A stretch of DNA of 64,000 nucleotides, from assembly GCF_037975245.1 (NCBI RefSeq), contig NC_092582.1:10142001-10206000 (forward strand), given 5' to 3'. The translations under genes and the position numbers were made by a program. The notes under the pieces were generated by a model. The model ran no database searches. It worked only from the letters and a program-made list of their open reading frames with translations, and was not told the origin of the DNA. This document shows, piece by piece, positions 38,941-52,716 of this stretch (the first letter of the stretch is position 1; every line of letters starts with the position of its first letter). The stretch is from Apostichopus japonicus. Its lineage: Eukaryota > Echinodermata > Holothuroidea > Aspidochirotida > Stichopodidae.

Positions 38941-40425
38941 TTCGAACCACGGATGCAAAAGACTGTCTCGCTCATCAGCTCGTACAGTGCGCCAAGCCAT
39001 CGCGCCACTGTATGGACTGAGATATTAGGCCGATTAACTCATACTTAAAGCTCCCCATGTAGGCACTCGCTGTAAAAGATCGGCAAAAGACGTCATCACC
39101 CGGGGTTCGAACCACGGATGCAAAAGACTGTCTCGCTCATCAGCTCGTACAGTGCGCCAAGCCATCGCGCCACTGTATGGACTGAGATATTAGGCCGATT
39201 AACTCATACTTAAAGCTCCCCATGTAGGCACTCGCTGTAAAAGATCGGCAAAAGACGTCATCACCCGGGGTTCGAACCACGGATGCAAAAGACTGTCTCG
39301 CTCATCAGCTCGTACAGTGCGCCAAGCCAACGCGCCACTGTATGGACTGAGATATTAGGCCGATTAACTCATACTTAAAGCTCCCCATGTAGGCACTCGC
39401 TGTAAAAGATCGGCAAAAGACGTCATCACCCGGGGTTCGAACCACGGATGCAAAAGACTGTCTCGCTCATCAGCTCGTACAGTGCGCCAAGCCATCGCGC
39501 CACTGTATGGACTGAGATATTAGGCCGATTAACTCATACTTAAAGCTCCCCATGTAGGCACTCGCTGTAAAAGATCGGCAAAAGACGTCATCACCCGGGG
39601 TTCGAACCACGGATGCAAAAGACTGTCTCGCTCATCAGCTCGTACAGTGCGCCAAGCCATCGCGCCACTGTATGGACTGAGATATTAGGCCGATTAACTC
39701 ATACTTAAAGCTCCCCATGTAGGCACTCGCTGTAAAAGATCGGCAAAAGACGTCATCACCCGGGGTTCGAACCACGGATGCAAAAGACTGTCTCGCTCAT
39801 CAGCTCGTACAGTGCGCCAAGCCAACGCGCCACTGTATGGACTGAGATATTAGGCCGATTAACTCATACTTAAAGCTCCCCATGTAGGCACTCGCTGTAA
39901 AAGATCGGCAAAAGACGTCATCACCCGGGGTTCGAACCACGGATGCAAAAGACTGTCTCGCTCATCAGCTCGTACAGTGCGCCAAGCCATCGCGCCACTG
40001 TATGGACTGAGATATTAGGCCGATTAACTCATACTTAAAGCTCCCCATGTAGGCACTCGCTGTAAAAGATCGGCAAAAGACGTCATCACCCGGGGTTCGA
40101 ACCACGGATGCAAAAGACTGTCTCGCTCATCAGCTCGTACAGTGCGCCAAGCCATCGCGCCACTGTATGGACTGAGATATTAGGCCGATTAACTCATACT
40201 TAAAGCTCCCCATGTAGGCACTCGCTGTAAAAGATCGGCAAAAGACGTCATCACCCGGGGTTCGAACCACGGATGCAAAAGACTGTCTCGCTCATCAGCT
40301 CGTACAGTGCGCCAAGCCATCGCGCCACTGTATGGACTGAGATATTAGGCCGATTAACTCATACTTAAAGCTCCCCATGTAGGCACTCGCTGTAAAAGAT
40401 CGGCAAAAGACGTCATCACCCGGGG
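38776..40425. repeat. Ten-copy C100 expansion
   Basis: Ten consecutive monomers read AACTCATACT at p96-105, and all are G119, T140. Most are T60; 39271 and 39766 are A60. The block ends at 40426, where A100 returns. It is the longest run of a private marker seen in the window. Confidence 0.85.
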
Positions 40426-42075
40426 TTCGAACCACGGATGCAAAAGACTGTCTCGCTCATCAGCTCGTACAGTGCGCCAAGCCATCGCGCCACTGTATGG
40501 ACTGAGATATTAGGCCGATTAACTAATACTTAAAGCTCCCCATGTAGGCACTCGCTGTAAAAGATCGGCAAAAGACGTCATCACCCGGGGTTCGAACCAC
40601 GGATGCAAAAGACTGTCTCGCTCATCAGCTCGTACAGTGCGCCAAGCCATCGCGCCACTGTATGGACTGAGATATTAGGCCGATTAACTAATACTTAAAG
40701 CTCCCCATGTAGGCACTCGCTGTAAAAGATCGGCAAAAGACGTCATCACCCGGGGTTCGAACCACGGATGCAAAAGACTGTCTCGCTCATCAGCTCGTAC
40801 AGTGCGCCAAGCCATCGCGCCACTGTATGGACTGAGATATTAGGCCGATTAACTAATACTTAAAGCTCCCCATGTAGGCACTCGCTGTAAAAGATCGGCA
40901 AAAGACGTCATCACCCGGGGTTCGAACCACGGATGCAAAAGACTGTCTCGCTCATCAGCTCGTACAGTGCGCCAAGCCATCGCGCCACTGTATGGACTGA
41001 GATATTAGGCCGATTAACTAATACTTAAAGCTCCCCATGTAGGCACTCGCTGTAAAAGATCGGCAAAAGACGTCATCACCCGGGGTTCGAACCACGGATG
41101 CAAAAGACTGTCTCGCTCATCAGCTCGTACAGTGCGCCAAGCCATCGCGCCACTGTATGGACTGAGATATTAGGCCGATTAACTAATACTTAAAGCTCCC
41201 CATGTAGGCACTCGCTGTAAAAGACCGGCAAAAGACGTCATCACCCGGGGTTCGAACCACGGATGCAAAAGACTGTCTCGCTCATCAGCTCGTACAGTGC
41301 GCCAAGCCATCGCGCCACTGTATGGACTGAGATATTAGGCCGATTAACTAATACTTAAAGCTCCCCATGTAGGCACTCGCTGTAAAAGATCGGCAAAAGA
41401 CGTCATCACCCGGGGTTCGAACCACGGATGCAAAAGACTGTCTCGCTCATCAGCTCGTACAGTGCGCCAAGCCATCGCGCCACTGTATGGACTGAGATAT
41501 TAGGCCGATTAACTAATACTTAAAGCTCCCCATGTAGGCACTCGCTGTAAAAGACCGGCAAAAGACGTCATCACCCGGGGTTCGAACCACGGATGCAAAA
41601 GACTGTCTCGCTCATCAGCTCGTACAGTGCGCCAAGCCAACGCGCCACTGTATGGACTGAGATATTAGGCCGATTAACTAATACTTAAAGCTCCCCATGT
41701 AGGCACTCGCTGTAAAAGACCGGCAAAAGACGTCATCACCCGGGGTTCGAACCACGGATGCAAAAGACTGTCTCGCTCATCAGCTCGTACAGTGCGCCAA
41801 GCCATCGCGCCACTGTATGGACTGAGATATTAGGCCGATTAACTAATACTTAAAGCTCCCCATGTAGGCACTCGCTGTAAAAGATCGGCAAAAGACGTCA
41901 TCACCCGGGGTTCGAACCACGGATGCAAAAGACTGTCTCGCTCATCAGCTCGTACAGTGCGCCAAGCCATCGCGCCACTGTATGGACTGAGATATTAGGC
42001 CGATTAACTAATACTTAAAGCTCCCCATGTAGGCACTCGCTGTAAAAGACCGGCAAAAGACGTCATCACCCGGGG

Positions 42076-42735
42076 TTCGAACCACGGATGCAAAAGACTG
42101 TCTCGCTCATCAGCTCGTACAGTGCGCCAAGCCAACGCGCCACTGTATGGACTGAGATATTAGGCCGATTAACTAATACTTAAAGCTCCCCATGTAGGCA
42201 CTCGCTGTAAAAGATCGGCAAAAGACGTCATCACCCGGGGTTCGAACCACGGATGCAAAAGACTGTCTCGCTCATCAGCTCGTACAGTGCGCCAAGCCAA
42301 CGCGCCACTCTATGGACTGAGATATTAGGCCGATTAACTAATACTTAAAGCTCCCCATGTAGGCACTCGCTGTAAAAGACCGGCAAAAGACGTCATCACC
42401 CGGGGTTCGAACCACGGATGCAAAAGACTGTCTCGCTCATCAGCTCGTACAGTGCGCCAAGCCAACGCGCCACTGTATGGACTGAGATATTAGGCCGATT
42501 AACTAATACTTAAAGCTCCCCATGTAGGCACTCGCTGTAAAAGATCGGCAAAAGACGTCATCACCCGGGGTTCGAACCACGGATGCAAAAGACTGTCTCG
42601 CTCATCAGCTCGTACAGTGCGCCAAGCCAACGCGCCACTCTATGGACTGAGATATTAGGCCGATTAACTAATACTTAAAGCTCCCCATGTAGGCACTCGC
42701 TGTAAAAGACCGGCAAAAGACGTCATCACCCGGGG
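42076..42735. repeat. Tandem 330-bp dimer duplication marked by C70
   Basis: The pair A-G-T / A-G-C with C70 (CCACTCTATGG) at 42076-42405 is repeated at 42406-42735. C70 breaks the C45-G70 pair of the hairpin. The unit of duplication here was two monomers. Confidence 0.8.
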
Positions 42736-45700
42736 TTCGAACCACGGATGCAAAAGACTGTCTCGCTCATCAGCTCGTACAGTGCGCCAAGCCATCGCGC
42801 CACTGTATGGACTGAGATATTAGGCCGATTAACTAATACTTAAAGCTCCCCATTTAGGCACTCGCTGTAAAAGACCGGCAAAAGACGTCATCACCCGGGG
42901 TTCGAACCACGGATGCAAAAGACTGTCTCGCTCATCAGCTCGTACAGTGCGCCAAGCCAACGCGCCACTGTATGGACTGAGATATTAGGCCGATTAACTA
43001 ATACTTAAAGCTCCCCATGTAGGCACTCGCTGTAAAAGATCGACAAAAGACGTCATCACCCGGGGTTCGAACCACGGATGCAAAAGACTGTCTCGCTCAT
43101 CAGCTCGTACAGTGCGCCAAGCCAACGCGCCACTGTATGGACTGAGATATTAGGCCGATTAACAAATACTTAAAGCTCCCCATGTAGGCACTCGCTGTAA
43201 AAGATCGGCAAAAGACGTCATCACCCGGGGTTCGAACCACGGATGCAAAAGACTGTCTCGCTCATCAGCTCGTACAGTGCGCCAAGCCATCGCGCCACTG
43301 TATGGACTGAGATATTAGGCCGATTAACTAATACTTAAAGCTCCCCATGTAGGCACTCGCTGTAAAAGATCGACAAAAGACGTCATCACCCGGGGTTCGA
43401 ACCACGGATGCAAAAGACTGTCTCGCTCATCAGCTCGTACAGTGCGCCAAGCCAACGCGCCACTGTATGGACTGAGATATTAGGCCGATTAACTAATACT
43501 TAAAGCTCCCCATTTAGGCACTCGCTGTAAAAGACCGGCAAAAGACGTCATCACCCGGGGTTCGAACCACGGATGCAAAAGACTGTCTCGCTCATCAGCT
43601 CGTACAGTGCGCCAAGCCAACGCGCCACTGTATGGACTGAGATATTAGGCCGATTAACTAATACTTAAAGCTCCACATTTAGGCACTCGCTGTAAAAGAT
43701 CGGCAAAAGACGTCATCACCCGGGGTTCGAACCACGGATGCAAAAGACTGTCTCGCTCATCAGCTCGTACAGTGCGCCAAGCCATCGCGCCACTGTATGG
43801 ACTGAGATATTAGGCCGATTAACTAATACTTAAAGCTCCCCATGTAGGCACTCGCTGTAAAAGATCGGCAAAAGACGTCATCACCCGGGGTTCGAACCAC
43901 GGATGCAAAAGACTGTCTCGCTCATCAGCTCGTACAGTGCGCCAAGCCATCGCGCCACTGTATGGACTGAGATATTAGGCCGATTAACTAATACTTAAAG
44001 CTCCCCATGTAGGCACTCGCTGTAAAAGATCGGCAAAAGACGTCATCACCCGGGGTTCGAACCACGGATGCAAAAGACTGTCTCGCTCATCAGCTCGTAC
44101 AGTGCGCCAAGCCATCGCGCCACTGTATGGACTGAGATATTAGGCCGATTAACTAATACTTAAAGCTCCCCATGTAGGCACTCGCTGTAAAAGATCGGCA
44201 AAAGACGTCATCACCCGGGGTTCGAACCACGGATGCAAAAGACTGTCTCGCTCATCAGCTCGTACAGTGCGCCAAGCCAACGCGCCACTGTATGGACTGA
44301 GATATTAGGCCGATTAACTAATACTTAAAGCTCCCCATTTAGGCACTCGCTGTAAAAGACCGGCAAAAGACGTCATCACCCGGGGTTCGAACCACGGATG
44401 CAAAAGACTGTCTCGCTCATCAGCTCGTACAGTGCGCCAAGCCAACGCGCCACTGTATGGACTGAGATATTAGGCCGATTAACTAATACTTAAAGCTCCC
44501 CATGTAGGCACTCGCTGTAAAAGATCGGCAAAAGACGTCATCACCCGGGGTTCGAACCACGGATGCAAAAGACTGTCTCGCTCATCAGCTCGTACAGTGC
44601 GCCAAGCCATCGCGCCACTGTATGGACTGAGATATTAGGCCGATTAACTAATACTTAAAGCTCCCCATGTAGGCACTCGCTGTAAAAGATCGGCAAAAGA
44701 CGTCATCACCCGGGGTTCGAACCACGGATGCAAAAGACTGTCTCGCTCATCAGCTCGTACAGTGCGCCAAGCCATCGCGCCACTGTATGGACTGAGATAT
44801 TAGGCCGATTAACTAATACTTAAAGCTCCCCATGTAGGCACTCGCTGTAAAAGATCGGCAAAAGACGTCATCACCCGGGGTTCGAACCACGGATGCAAAA
44901 GACTGTCTCGCTCATCAGCTCGTACAGTGCGCCAAGCCATCGCGCCACTGTATGGACTGAGATATTAGGCCGATTAACTAATACTTAAAGCTCCCCATTT
45001 AGGCACTCGCTGTAAAAGACCGGCAAAAGACGTCATCACCCGGGGTTCGAACCACGGATGCAAAAGACTGTCTCGCTCATCAGCTCGTACAGTGCGCCAA
45101 GCCATCGCGCCACTGTATGGACTGAGATATTAGGCCGATTAACTAATACTTAAAGCTCCCCATGTAGGCACTCGCTGTAAAAGATCGACAAAAGACGTCA
45201 TCACCCGGGGTTCGAACCACGGATGCAAAAGACTGTCTCGCTCATCAGCTCGTACAGTGCGCCAAGCCAACGCGCCACTGTATGGACTGAGATATTAGGC
45301 CGATTAACTAATACTTAAAGCTCCCCATGTAGGCACTCGCTGTAAAAGATCGACAAAAGACGTCATCACCCGGGGTTCGAACCACGGATGCAAAAGACTG
45401 TCTCGCTCATCAGCTCGTACAGTGCGCCAAGCCAACGCGCCACTGTATGGACTGAGATATTAGGCCGATTAACTAATACTTAAAGCTCCCCATGTAGGCA
45501 CTCGCTGTAAAAGATTGGCAAAAGACGTCATCACCCGGGGTTCGAACCACGGATGCAAAAGACTGTCTCGCTCATCAGCTCGTACAGTGCGCCAAGCCAT
45601 CGCGCCACTGTATGGACTGAGATATTAGGCCGATTAACTAATACTTAAAGCTCCCCATGTAGGCACTCGCTGTAAAAGATCGACAAAAGACGTCATCACC

Positions 45701-46055
45701 CGGGGTTCGAACCACGGATGCAAAAGACTGTCTCGCTCATCAGCTCGTACAGTGCGCCAAGCCAACGCGCCACTGTATGGACTGAGATATTAGGCCGATT
45801 AACAAATACTTAAAGCTCCCCATTTAGGCACTCGCTGTAAAAGACCGGCAAAAGACGTCATCACCCGGGGTTCGAACCACGGATGCAAAAGACTGTCTCG
45901 CTCATCAGCTCGTACAGTGCGCCAAGCCAACGCGCCACTGTATGGACTGAGATATTAGGCCGATTAACTAATACTTAAAGCTCCACATTTAGGCACTCGC
46001 TGTAAAAGACCGGCAAAAGACGTCATCACCCGGGGTTCGAACCACGGATGCAAAA

Positions 46056-46116
46056 GACTGTTTCGCTCATCAGCTCGTACAGTGCGCCAAGCCAACGCGC
46101 CACTGTATGGACTGAG
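46056..46116 (-). other. Hammerhead-like motif with canonical GAAA core (copy 46036)
   Basis: A C-to-T change at 46062 (p27) turns the minus-strand text into CTGATGAGCGAAACAGTC, matching the hammerhead conserved boxes CUGAUGA, G, C and GAAA without a mismatch. The GUC triplet and the hairpin lie upstream as in the other copies, so the predicted break would fall between 46110 and 46109. The stem II loop is still missing and stem III is still only two adjacent pairs, so activity is doubtful. The copy belongs to the variant-rich block 42901-49005 and also has A60, G119 and TTGGC at p140-144. Confidence 0.35.
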
Positions 46117-46860
46117 ATATTAGGCCGATTAACTAATACTTAAAGCTCCCCATGTAGGCACTCGCTGTAAAAGATTGGCAAAAGACGTCATCACCCGGGG
46201 TTCGAACCACGGATGCAAAAGACTGTCTCGCTCATCAGCTCGTACAGTGCGCCAAGCCATCGCGCCACTGTATGGACTGAGATATTAGGCCGATTAACTA
46301 ATACTTAAAGCTCCCCATTTAGGCACTCGCTGTAAAAGATCGACAAAAGACGTCATCACCCGGGGTTCGAACCACGGATGCAAAAGACTGTCTCGCTCAT
46401 CAGCTCGTACAGTGCGCCAAGCCAACGCGCCACTGTATGGACTGAGATATTAGGCCGATTAACAAATACTTAAAGCTCCCCATGTAGGCACTCGCTGTAA
46501 AAGACCGGCAAAAGACGTCATCACCCGGGGTTCGAACCACGGATGCAAAAGACTGTCTCGCTCATCAGCTCGTACAGTGCGCCAAGCCATCGCGCCACTG
46601 TATGGACTGAGATATTAGGCCGATTAACTAATACTTAAAGCTCCCCATTTAGGCACTCGCTGTAAAAGACCGGCAAAAGACGTCATCACCCGGGGTTCGA
46701 ACCACGGATGCAAAAGACTGTCTCGCTCATCAGCTCGTACAGTGCGCCAAGCCAACGCGCCACTGTATGGACTGAGATATTAGGCCGATTAACTAATACT
46801 TAAAGCTCCCCATGTAGGCACTCGCTGTAAAAGATCGACAAAAGACGTCATCACCCGGGG

Positions 46861-47850
46861 TTCGAACCACGGATGCAAAAGACTGTCTCGCTCATCAGCT
46901 CGTACAGTGCGCCAAGCCAACGCGCCACTGTATGGACTGAGATATTAGGCCGATTAACAAATACTTAAAGCTCCCCATGTAGGCACTCGCTGTAAAAGAT
47001 TGGCAAAAGACGTCATCACCCGGGGTTCGAACCACGGATGCAAAAGACTGTCTCGCTCATCAGCTCGTACAGTGCGCCAAGCCATCGCGCCACTGTATGG
47101 ACTGAGATATTAGGCCGATTAACTAATACTTAAAGCTCCCCATGTAGGCACTCGCTGTAAAAGATCGACAAAAGACGTCATCACCCGGGGTTCGAACCAC
47201 GGATGCAAAAGACTGTCTCGCTCATCAGCTCGTACAGTGCGCCAAGCCAACGCGCCACTGTATGGACTGAGATATTAGGCCGATTAACTAATACTTAAAG
47301 CTCCCCATTTAGGCACTCGCTGTAAAAGATCGACAAAAGACGTCATCACCCGGGGTTCGAACCACGGATGCAAAAGACTGTCTCGCTCATCAGCTCGTAC
47401 AGTGCGCCAAGCCAACGCGCCACTGTATGGACTGAGATATTAGGCCGATTAACTAATACTTAAAGCTCCACATTTAGGCACTCGCTGTAAAAGACCGGCA
47501 AAAGACGTCATCACCCGGGGTTCGAACCACGGATGCAAAAGACTGTCTCGCTCATCAGCTCGTACAGTGCGCCAAGCCAACGCGCCACTGTATGGACTGA
47601 GATATTAGGCCGATTAACTAATACTTAAAGCTCCACATTTAGGCACTCGCTGTAAAAGACCGGCAAAAGACGTCATCACCCGGGGTTCGAACCACGGATG
47701 CAAAAGACTGTCTCGCTCATCAGCTCGTACAGTGCGCCAAGCCAACGCGCCACTGTATGGACTGAGATATTAGGCCGATTAACTAATACTTAAAGCTCCC
47801 CATGTAGGCACTCGCTGTAAAAGATCGGCAAAAGACGTCATCACCCGGGG
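46861..47850. repeat. Higher-order repeat unit, copy 1 (six matched monomers)
   Basis: Monomer order: A60/A99/G119/T141; T60/G119/A143; A60/T119/A143; A60/A115; A60/A115; A60/G119/T140. A seventh copy with A99 and T141 (47851) completes a 1155-bp unit before the pattern restarts at 48016. Confidence 0.8.
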
Positions 47851-48015
47851 TTCGAACCACGGATGCAAAAGACTGTCTCGCTCATCAGCTCGTACAGTGC
47901 GCCAAGCCAACGCGCCACTGTATGGACTGAGATATTAGGCCGATTAACAAATACTTAAAGCTCCCCATGTAGGCACTCGCTGTAAAAGATTGGCAAAAGA
48001 CGTCATCACCCGGGG

Positions 48016-49005
48016 TTCGAACCACGGATGCAAAAGACTGTCTCGCTCATCAGCTCGTACAGTGCGCCAAGCCAACGCGCCACTGTATGGACTGAGATAT
48101 TAGGCCGATTAACAAATACTTAAAGCTCCCCATGTAGGCACTCGCTGTAAAAGATTGGCAAAAGACGTCATCACCCGGGGTTCGAACCACGGATGCAAAA
48201 GACTGTCTCGCTCATCAGCTCGTACAGTGCGCCAAGCCATCGCGCCACTGTATGGACTGAGATATTAGGCCGATTAACTAATACTTAAAGCTCCCCATGT
48301 AGGCACTCGCTGTAAAAGATCGACAAAAGACGTCATCACCCGGGGTTCGAACCACGGATGCAAAAGACTGTCTCGCTCATCAGCTCGTACAGTGCGCCAA
48401 GCCAACGCGCCACTGTATGGACTGAGATATTAGGCCGATTAACTAATACTTAAAGCTCCCCATTTAGGCACTCGCTGTAAAAGATCGACAAAAGACGTCA
48501 TCACCCGGGGTTCGAACCACGGATGCAAAAGACTGTCTCGCTCATCAGCTCGTACAGTGCGCCAAGCCAACGCGCCACTGTATGGACTGAGATATTAGGC
48601 CGATTAACTAATACTTAAAGCTCCACATTTAGGCACTCGCTGTAAAAGACCGGCAAAAGACGTCATCACCCGGGGTTCGAACCACGGATGCAAAAGACTG
48701 TCTCGCTCATCAGCTCGTACAGTGCGCCAAGCCAACGCGCCACTGTATGGACTGAGATATTAGGCCGATTAACTAATACTTAAAGCTCCACATTTAGGCA
48801 CTCGCTGTAAAAGACCGGCAAAAGACGTCATCACCCGGGGTTCGAACCACGGATGCAAAAGACTGTCTCGCTCATCAGCTCGTACAGTGCGCCAAGCCAA
48901 CGCGCCACTGTATGGACTGAGATATTAGGCCGATTAACTAATACTTAAAGCTCCCCATGTAGGCACTCGCTGTAAAAGATCGGCAAAAGACGTCATCACC
49001 CGGGG
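48016..49005. repeat. Higher-order repeat unit, copy 2 (six matched monomers)
   Basis: The six monomers match 46861-47850 at every marker listed there, 1155 bp (seven monomers) downstream. The following monomer (49006) is an ordinary T-T-C copy, so the unit is not repeated a third time. Confidence 0.8.
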
Positions 49006-49830
49006 TTCGAACCACGGATGCAAAAGACTGTCTCGCTCATCAGCTCGTACAGTGCGCCAAGCCATCGCGCCACTGTATGGACTGAGATATTAGGCCGATT
49101 AACTAATACTTAAAGCTCCCCATTTAGGCACTCGCTGTAAAAGACCGGCAAAAGACGTCATCACCCGGGGTTCGAACCACGGATGCAAAAGACTGTCTCG
49201 CTCATCAGCTCGTACAGTGCGCCAAGCCAACGCGCCACTGTATGGACTGAGATATTAGGCCGATTAACTAATACTTAAAGCTCCCCATGTAGGCACTCGC
49301 TGTAAAAGATCGGCAAAAGACGTCATCACCCGGGGTTCGAACCACGGATGCAAAAGACTGTCTCGCTCATCAGCTCGTACAGTGCGCCAAGCCATCGCGC
49401 CACTGTATGGACTGAGATATTAGGCCGATTAACTAATACTTAAAGCTCCCCATGTAGGCACTCGCTGTAAAAGATCGGCAAAAGACGTCATCACCCGGGG
49501 TTCGAACCACGGATGCAAAAGACTGTCTCGCTCATCAGCTCGTACAGTGCGCCAAGCCATCGCGCCACTGTATGGACTGAGATATTAGGCCGATTAACTA
49601 ATACTTAAAGCTCCCCATGTAGGCACTCGCTGTAAAAGATCGGCAAAAGACGTCATCACCCGGGGTTCGAACCACGGATGCAAAAGACTGTCTCGCTCAT
49701 CAGCTCGTACAGTGCGCCAAGCCATCGCGCCACTGTATGGACTGAGATATTAGGCCGATTAACTAATACTTAAAGCTCCCCATGTAGGCACTCGCTGTAA
49801 AAGATCGGCAAAAGACGTCATCACCCGGGG

Positions 49831-50490
49831 TTCGAACCACGGATGCAAAAGACTGTCTCGCTCATCAGCTCGTACAGTGCGCCAAGCCAACGCGCCACTG
49901 TATGGACTGAGATATTAGGCCGATTAACTAATACTTAAAGCTCCCCATTTAGGCACTCGCTGTAAAAGACCGGCAAAAGACGTCATCACCCGGGGTTCGA
50001 ACCACGGATGCAAAAGACTGTCTCGCTCATCAGCTCGTACAGTGCGCCAAGCCAACGCGCCACTGTATGGACTGAGAAATTAGGCCGATTAACTAATACT
50101 TAAAGCTCCCCATGTAGGCACTCGCTGTAAAAGATCGGCAAAAGACGTCATCACCCGGGGTTCGAACCACGGATGCAAAAGACTGTCTCGCTCATCAGCT
50201 CGTACAGTGCGCCAAGCCAACGCGCCACTGTATGGACTGAGATATTAGGCCGATTAACTAATACTTAAAGCTCCCCATTTAGGCACTCGCTGTAAAAGAC
50301 CGGCAAAAGACGTCATCACCCGGGGTTCGAACCACGGATGCAAAAGACTGTCTCGCTCATCAGCTCGTACAGTGCGCCAAGTCAACGCGCCACTGTATGG
50401 ACTGAGAAATTAGGCCGATTAACTAATACTTAAAGCTCCCCATGTAGGCACTCGCTGTAAAAGATCGGCAAAAGACGTCATCACCCGGGG
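49831..50490. repeat. Tandem 330-bp dimer duplication marked by A83
   Basis: A-T-C followed by A-G-T with A83 (GAAATTAGG) occurs twice in a row. The second A83 copy (50326) has gained T57 (AAGTCAACG). A83 also appears singly at 20131 and 21451. Confidence 0.75.
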
Positions 50491-52655
50491 TTCGAACCAC
50501 GGATGCAAAAGACTGTCTCGCTCATCAGCTCGTACAGTGCGCCAAGCCATCGCGCCACTGTATGGACTGAGATATTAGGCCGATTAACTAATACTTAAAG
50601 CTCCCCATGTAGGCACTCGCTGTAAAAGATCGGCAAAAGACGTCATCACCCGGGGTTCGAACCACGGATGCAAAAGACTGTCTCGCTCATCAGCTCGTAC
50701 AGTGCGCCAAGCCATCGCGCCACTGTATGGACTGAGATATTAGGCCGATTAACTAATACTTAAAGCTCCCCATTTAGGCACTCGCTGTAAAAGATCGGCA
50801 AAAGACGTCATCACCCGGGGTTCGAACCACGGATGCAAAAGACTGTCTCGCTCATCAGCTCGTACAGTGCGCCAAGCCAACGCGCCACTGTATGGACTGA
50901 GATATTAGGCCGATTAACTAATACTTAAAGCTCCCCATGTAGGCACTCGCTGTAAAAGATCGGCAAAAGACGTCATCACCCGGGGTTCGAACCACGGATG
51001 CAAAAGACTGTCTCGCTCATCAGCTCGTACAGTGCGCCAAGCCAACGCGCCACTGTATGGACTGAGATATTAGGCCGATTAACTAATACTTAAAGCTCCC
51101 CATGTAGGCACTCGCTGTAAAAGACCGGCAAAAGACGTCATCACCCGGGGTTCGAACCACGGATGCAAAAGACTGTCTCGCTCATCAGCTCGTACAGTGC
51201 GCCAAGCCAACGCGCCACTGTATGGACTGAGATATTAGGCCGATTAACTAATACTTAAAGCTCCCCATGTAGGCACTCGCTGTAAAAGACCGGCAAAAGA
51301 CGTCATCACCCGGGGTTCGAACCACGGATGCAAAAGACTGTCTCGCTCATCAGCTCGTACAGTGCGCCAAGCCATCGCGCCACTGTATGGACTGAGATAT
51401 TAGGCCGATTAACTAATACTTAAAGCTCCCCATGTAGGCACTCGCTGTAAAAGACCGGCAAAAGACGTCATCACCCGGGGTTCGAACCACGGATGCAAAA
51501 GACTGTCTCGCTCATCAGCTCGTACAGTGCGCCAAGCCATCGCGCCACTGTATGGACTGAGATATTAGGCCGATTAACTAATACTTAAAGCTCCCCATGT
51601 AGGCACTCGCTGTAAAAGATCGGCAAAAGACGTCATCACCCGGGGTTCGAACCACGGATGCAAAAGACTGTCTCGCTCATCAGCTCGTACAGTGCGCCAA
51701 GCCAACGCGCCACTGTATGGACTGAGATATTAGGCCGATTAACTAATACTTAAAGCTCCCCATGTAGGCACTCGCTGTAAAAGATCGACAAAAGACGTCA
51801 TCACCCGGGGTTCGAACCACGGATGCAAAAGACTGTCTCGCTCATCAGCTCGTACAGTGCGCCAAGCCAACGCGCCACTGTATGGACTGAGATATTAGGC
51901 CGATTAACTAATACTTAAAGCTCCCCATGTAGGCACTCGCTGTAAAAGATCGGCAAAAGACGTCATCACCCGGGGTTCGAACCACGGATGCAAAAGACTG
52001 TCTCGCTCATCAGCTCGTACAGTGCGCCAAGCCAACGCGCCACTGTATGGACTGAGATATTAGGCCGATTAACTAATACTTAAAGCTCCCCATGTAGGCA
52101 CTCGCTGTAAAAGATTGGCAAAAGACGTCATCACCCGGGGTTCGAACCACGGATGCAAAAGACTGTCTCGCTCATCAGCTCGTACAGTGCGCCAAGCCAT
52201 CGCGCCACTGTATGGACTGAGATATTAGGCCGATTAACTAATACTTAAAGCTCCCCATTTAGGCACTCGCTGTAAAAGATCGACAAAAGACGTCATCACC
52301 CGGGGTTCGAACCACGGATGCAAAAGACTGTCTCGCTCATCAGCTCGTACAGTGCGCCAAGCCAACGCGCCACTGTATGGACTGAGATATTAGGCCGATT
52401 AACAAATACTTAAAGCTCCCCATTTAGGCACTCGCTGTAAAAGATCGACAAAAGACGTCATCACCCGGGGTTCGAACCACGGATGCAAAAGACTGTCTCG
52501 CTCATCAGCTCGTACAGTGCGCCAAGCCAACGCGCCACTGTATGGACTGAGATATTAGGCCGATTAACAAATACTTAAAGCTCCACATTTAGGCACTCGC
52601 TGTAAAAGACCGGCAAAAGACGTCATCACCCGGGGTTCGAACCACGGATGCAAAA

Positions 52656-52716
52656 GACTGTTTCGCTCATCAGCTCGTACAGTGCGCCAAGCCAACGCGC
52701 CACTGTATGGACTGAG
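52656..52716 (-). other. Hammerhead-like motif with canonical GAAA core (copy 52636)
   Basis: The p27 C-to-T change at 52662 gives CGAAAC on the minus strand, as in copy 46036. This copy also has A115 and a G-to-A change at p164 (its end reads CGGAG), which alters the junction palindrome. It is the first of two adjacent copies with T27. Confidence 0.35.

Larger units (their letters stand above)
42901..49005. repeat. Variant-rich block with four shared private markers
   Basis: Monomers here combine A99 (AACAAATACT), A115 (CTCCACATTT), A143 (TCGACAAAAG) and T141 (GATTGGC), which are absent from most of the array. A143 occurs on T60 and A60 copies; T141 often accompanies A99; A115 copies are always A60, T119. 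Common-type copies are mixed in, especially 43726-45045. One copy (46036) carries T27. The markers return at 51646-52965. Confidence 0.8.
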
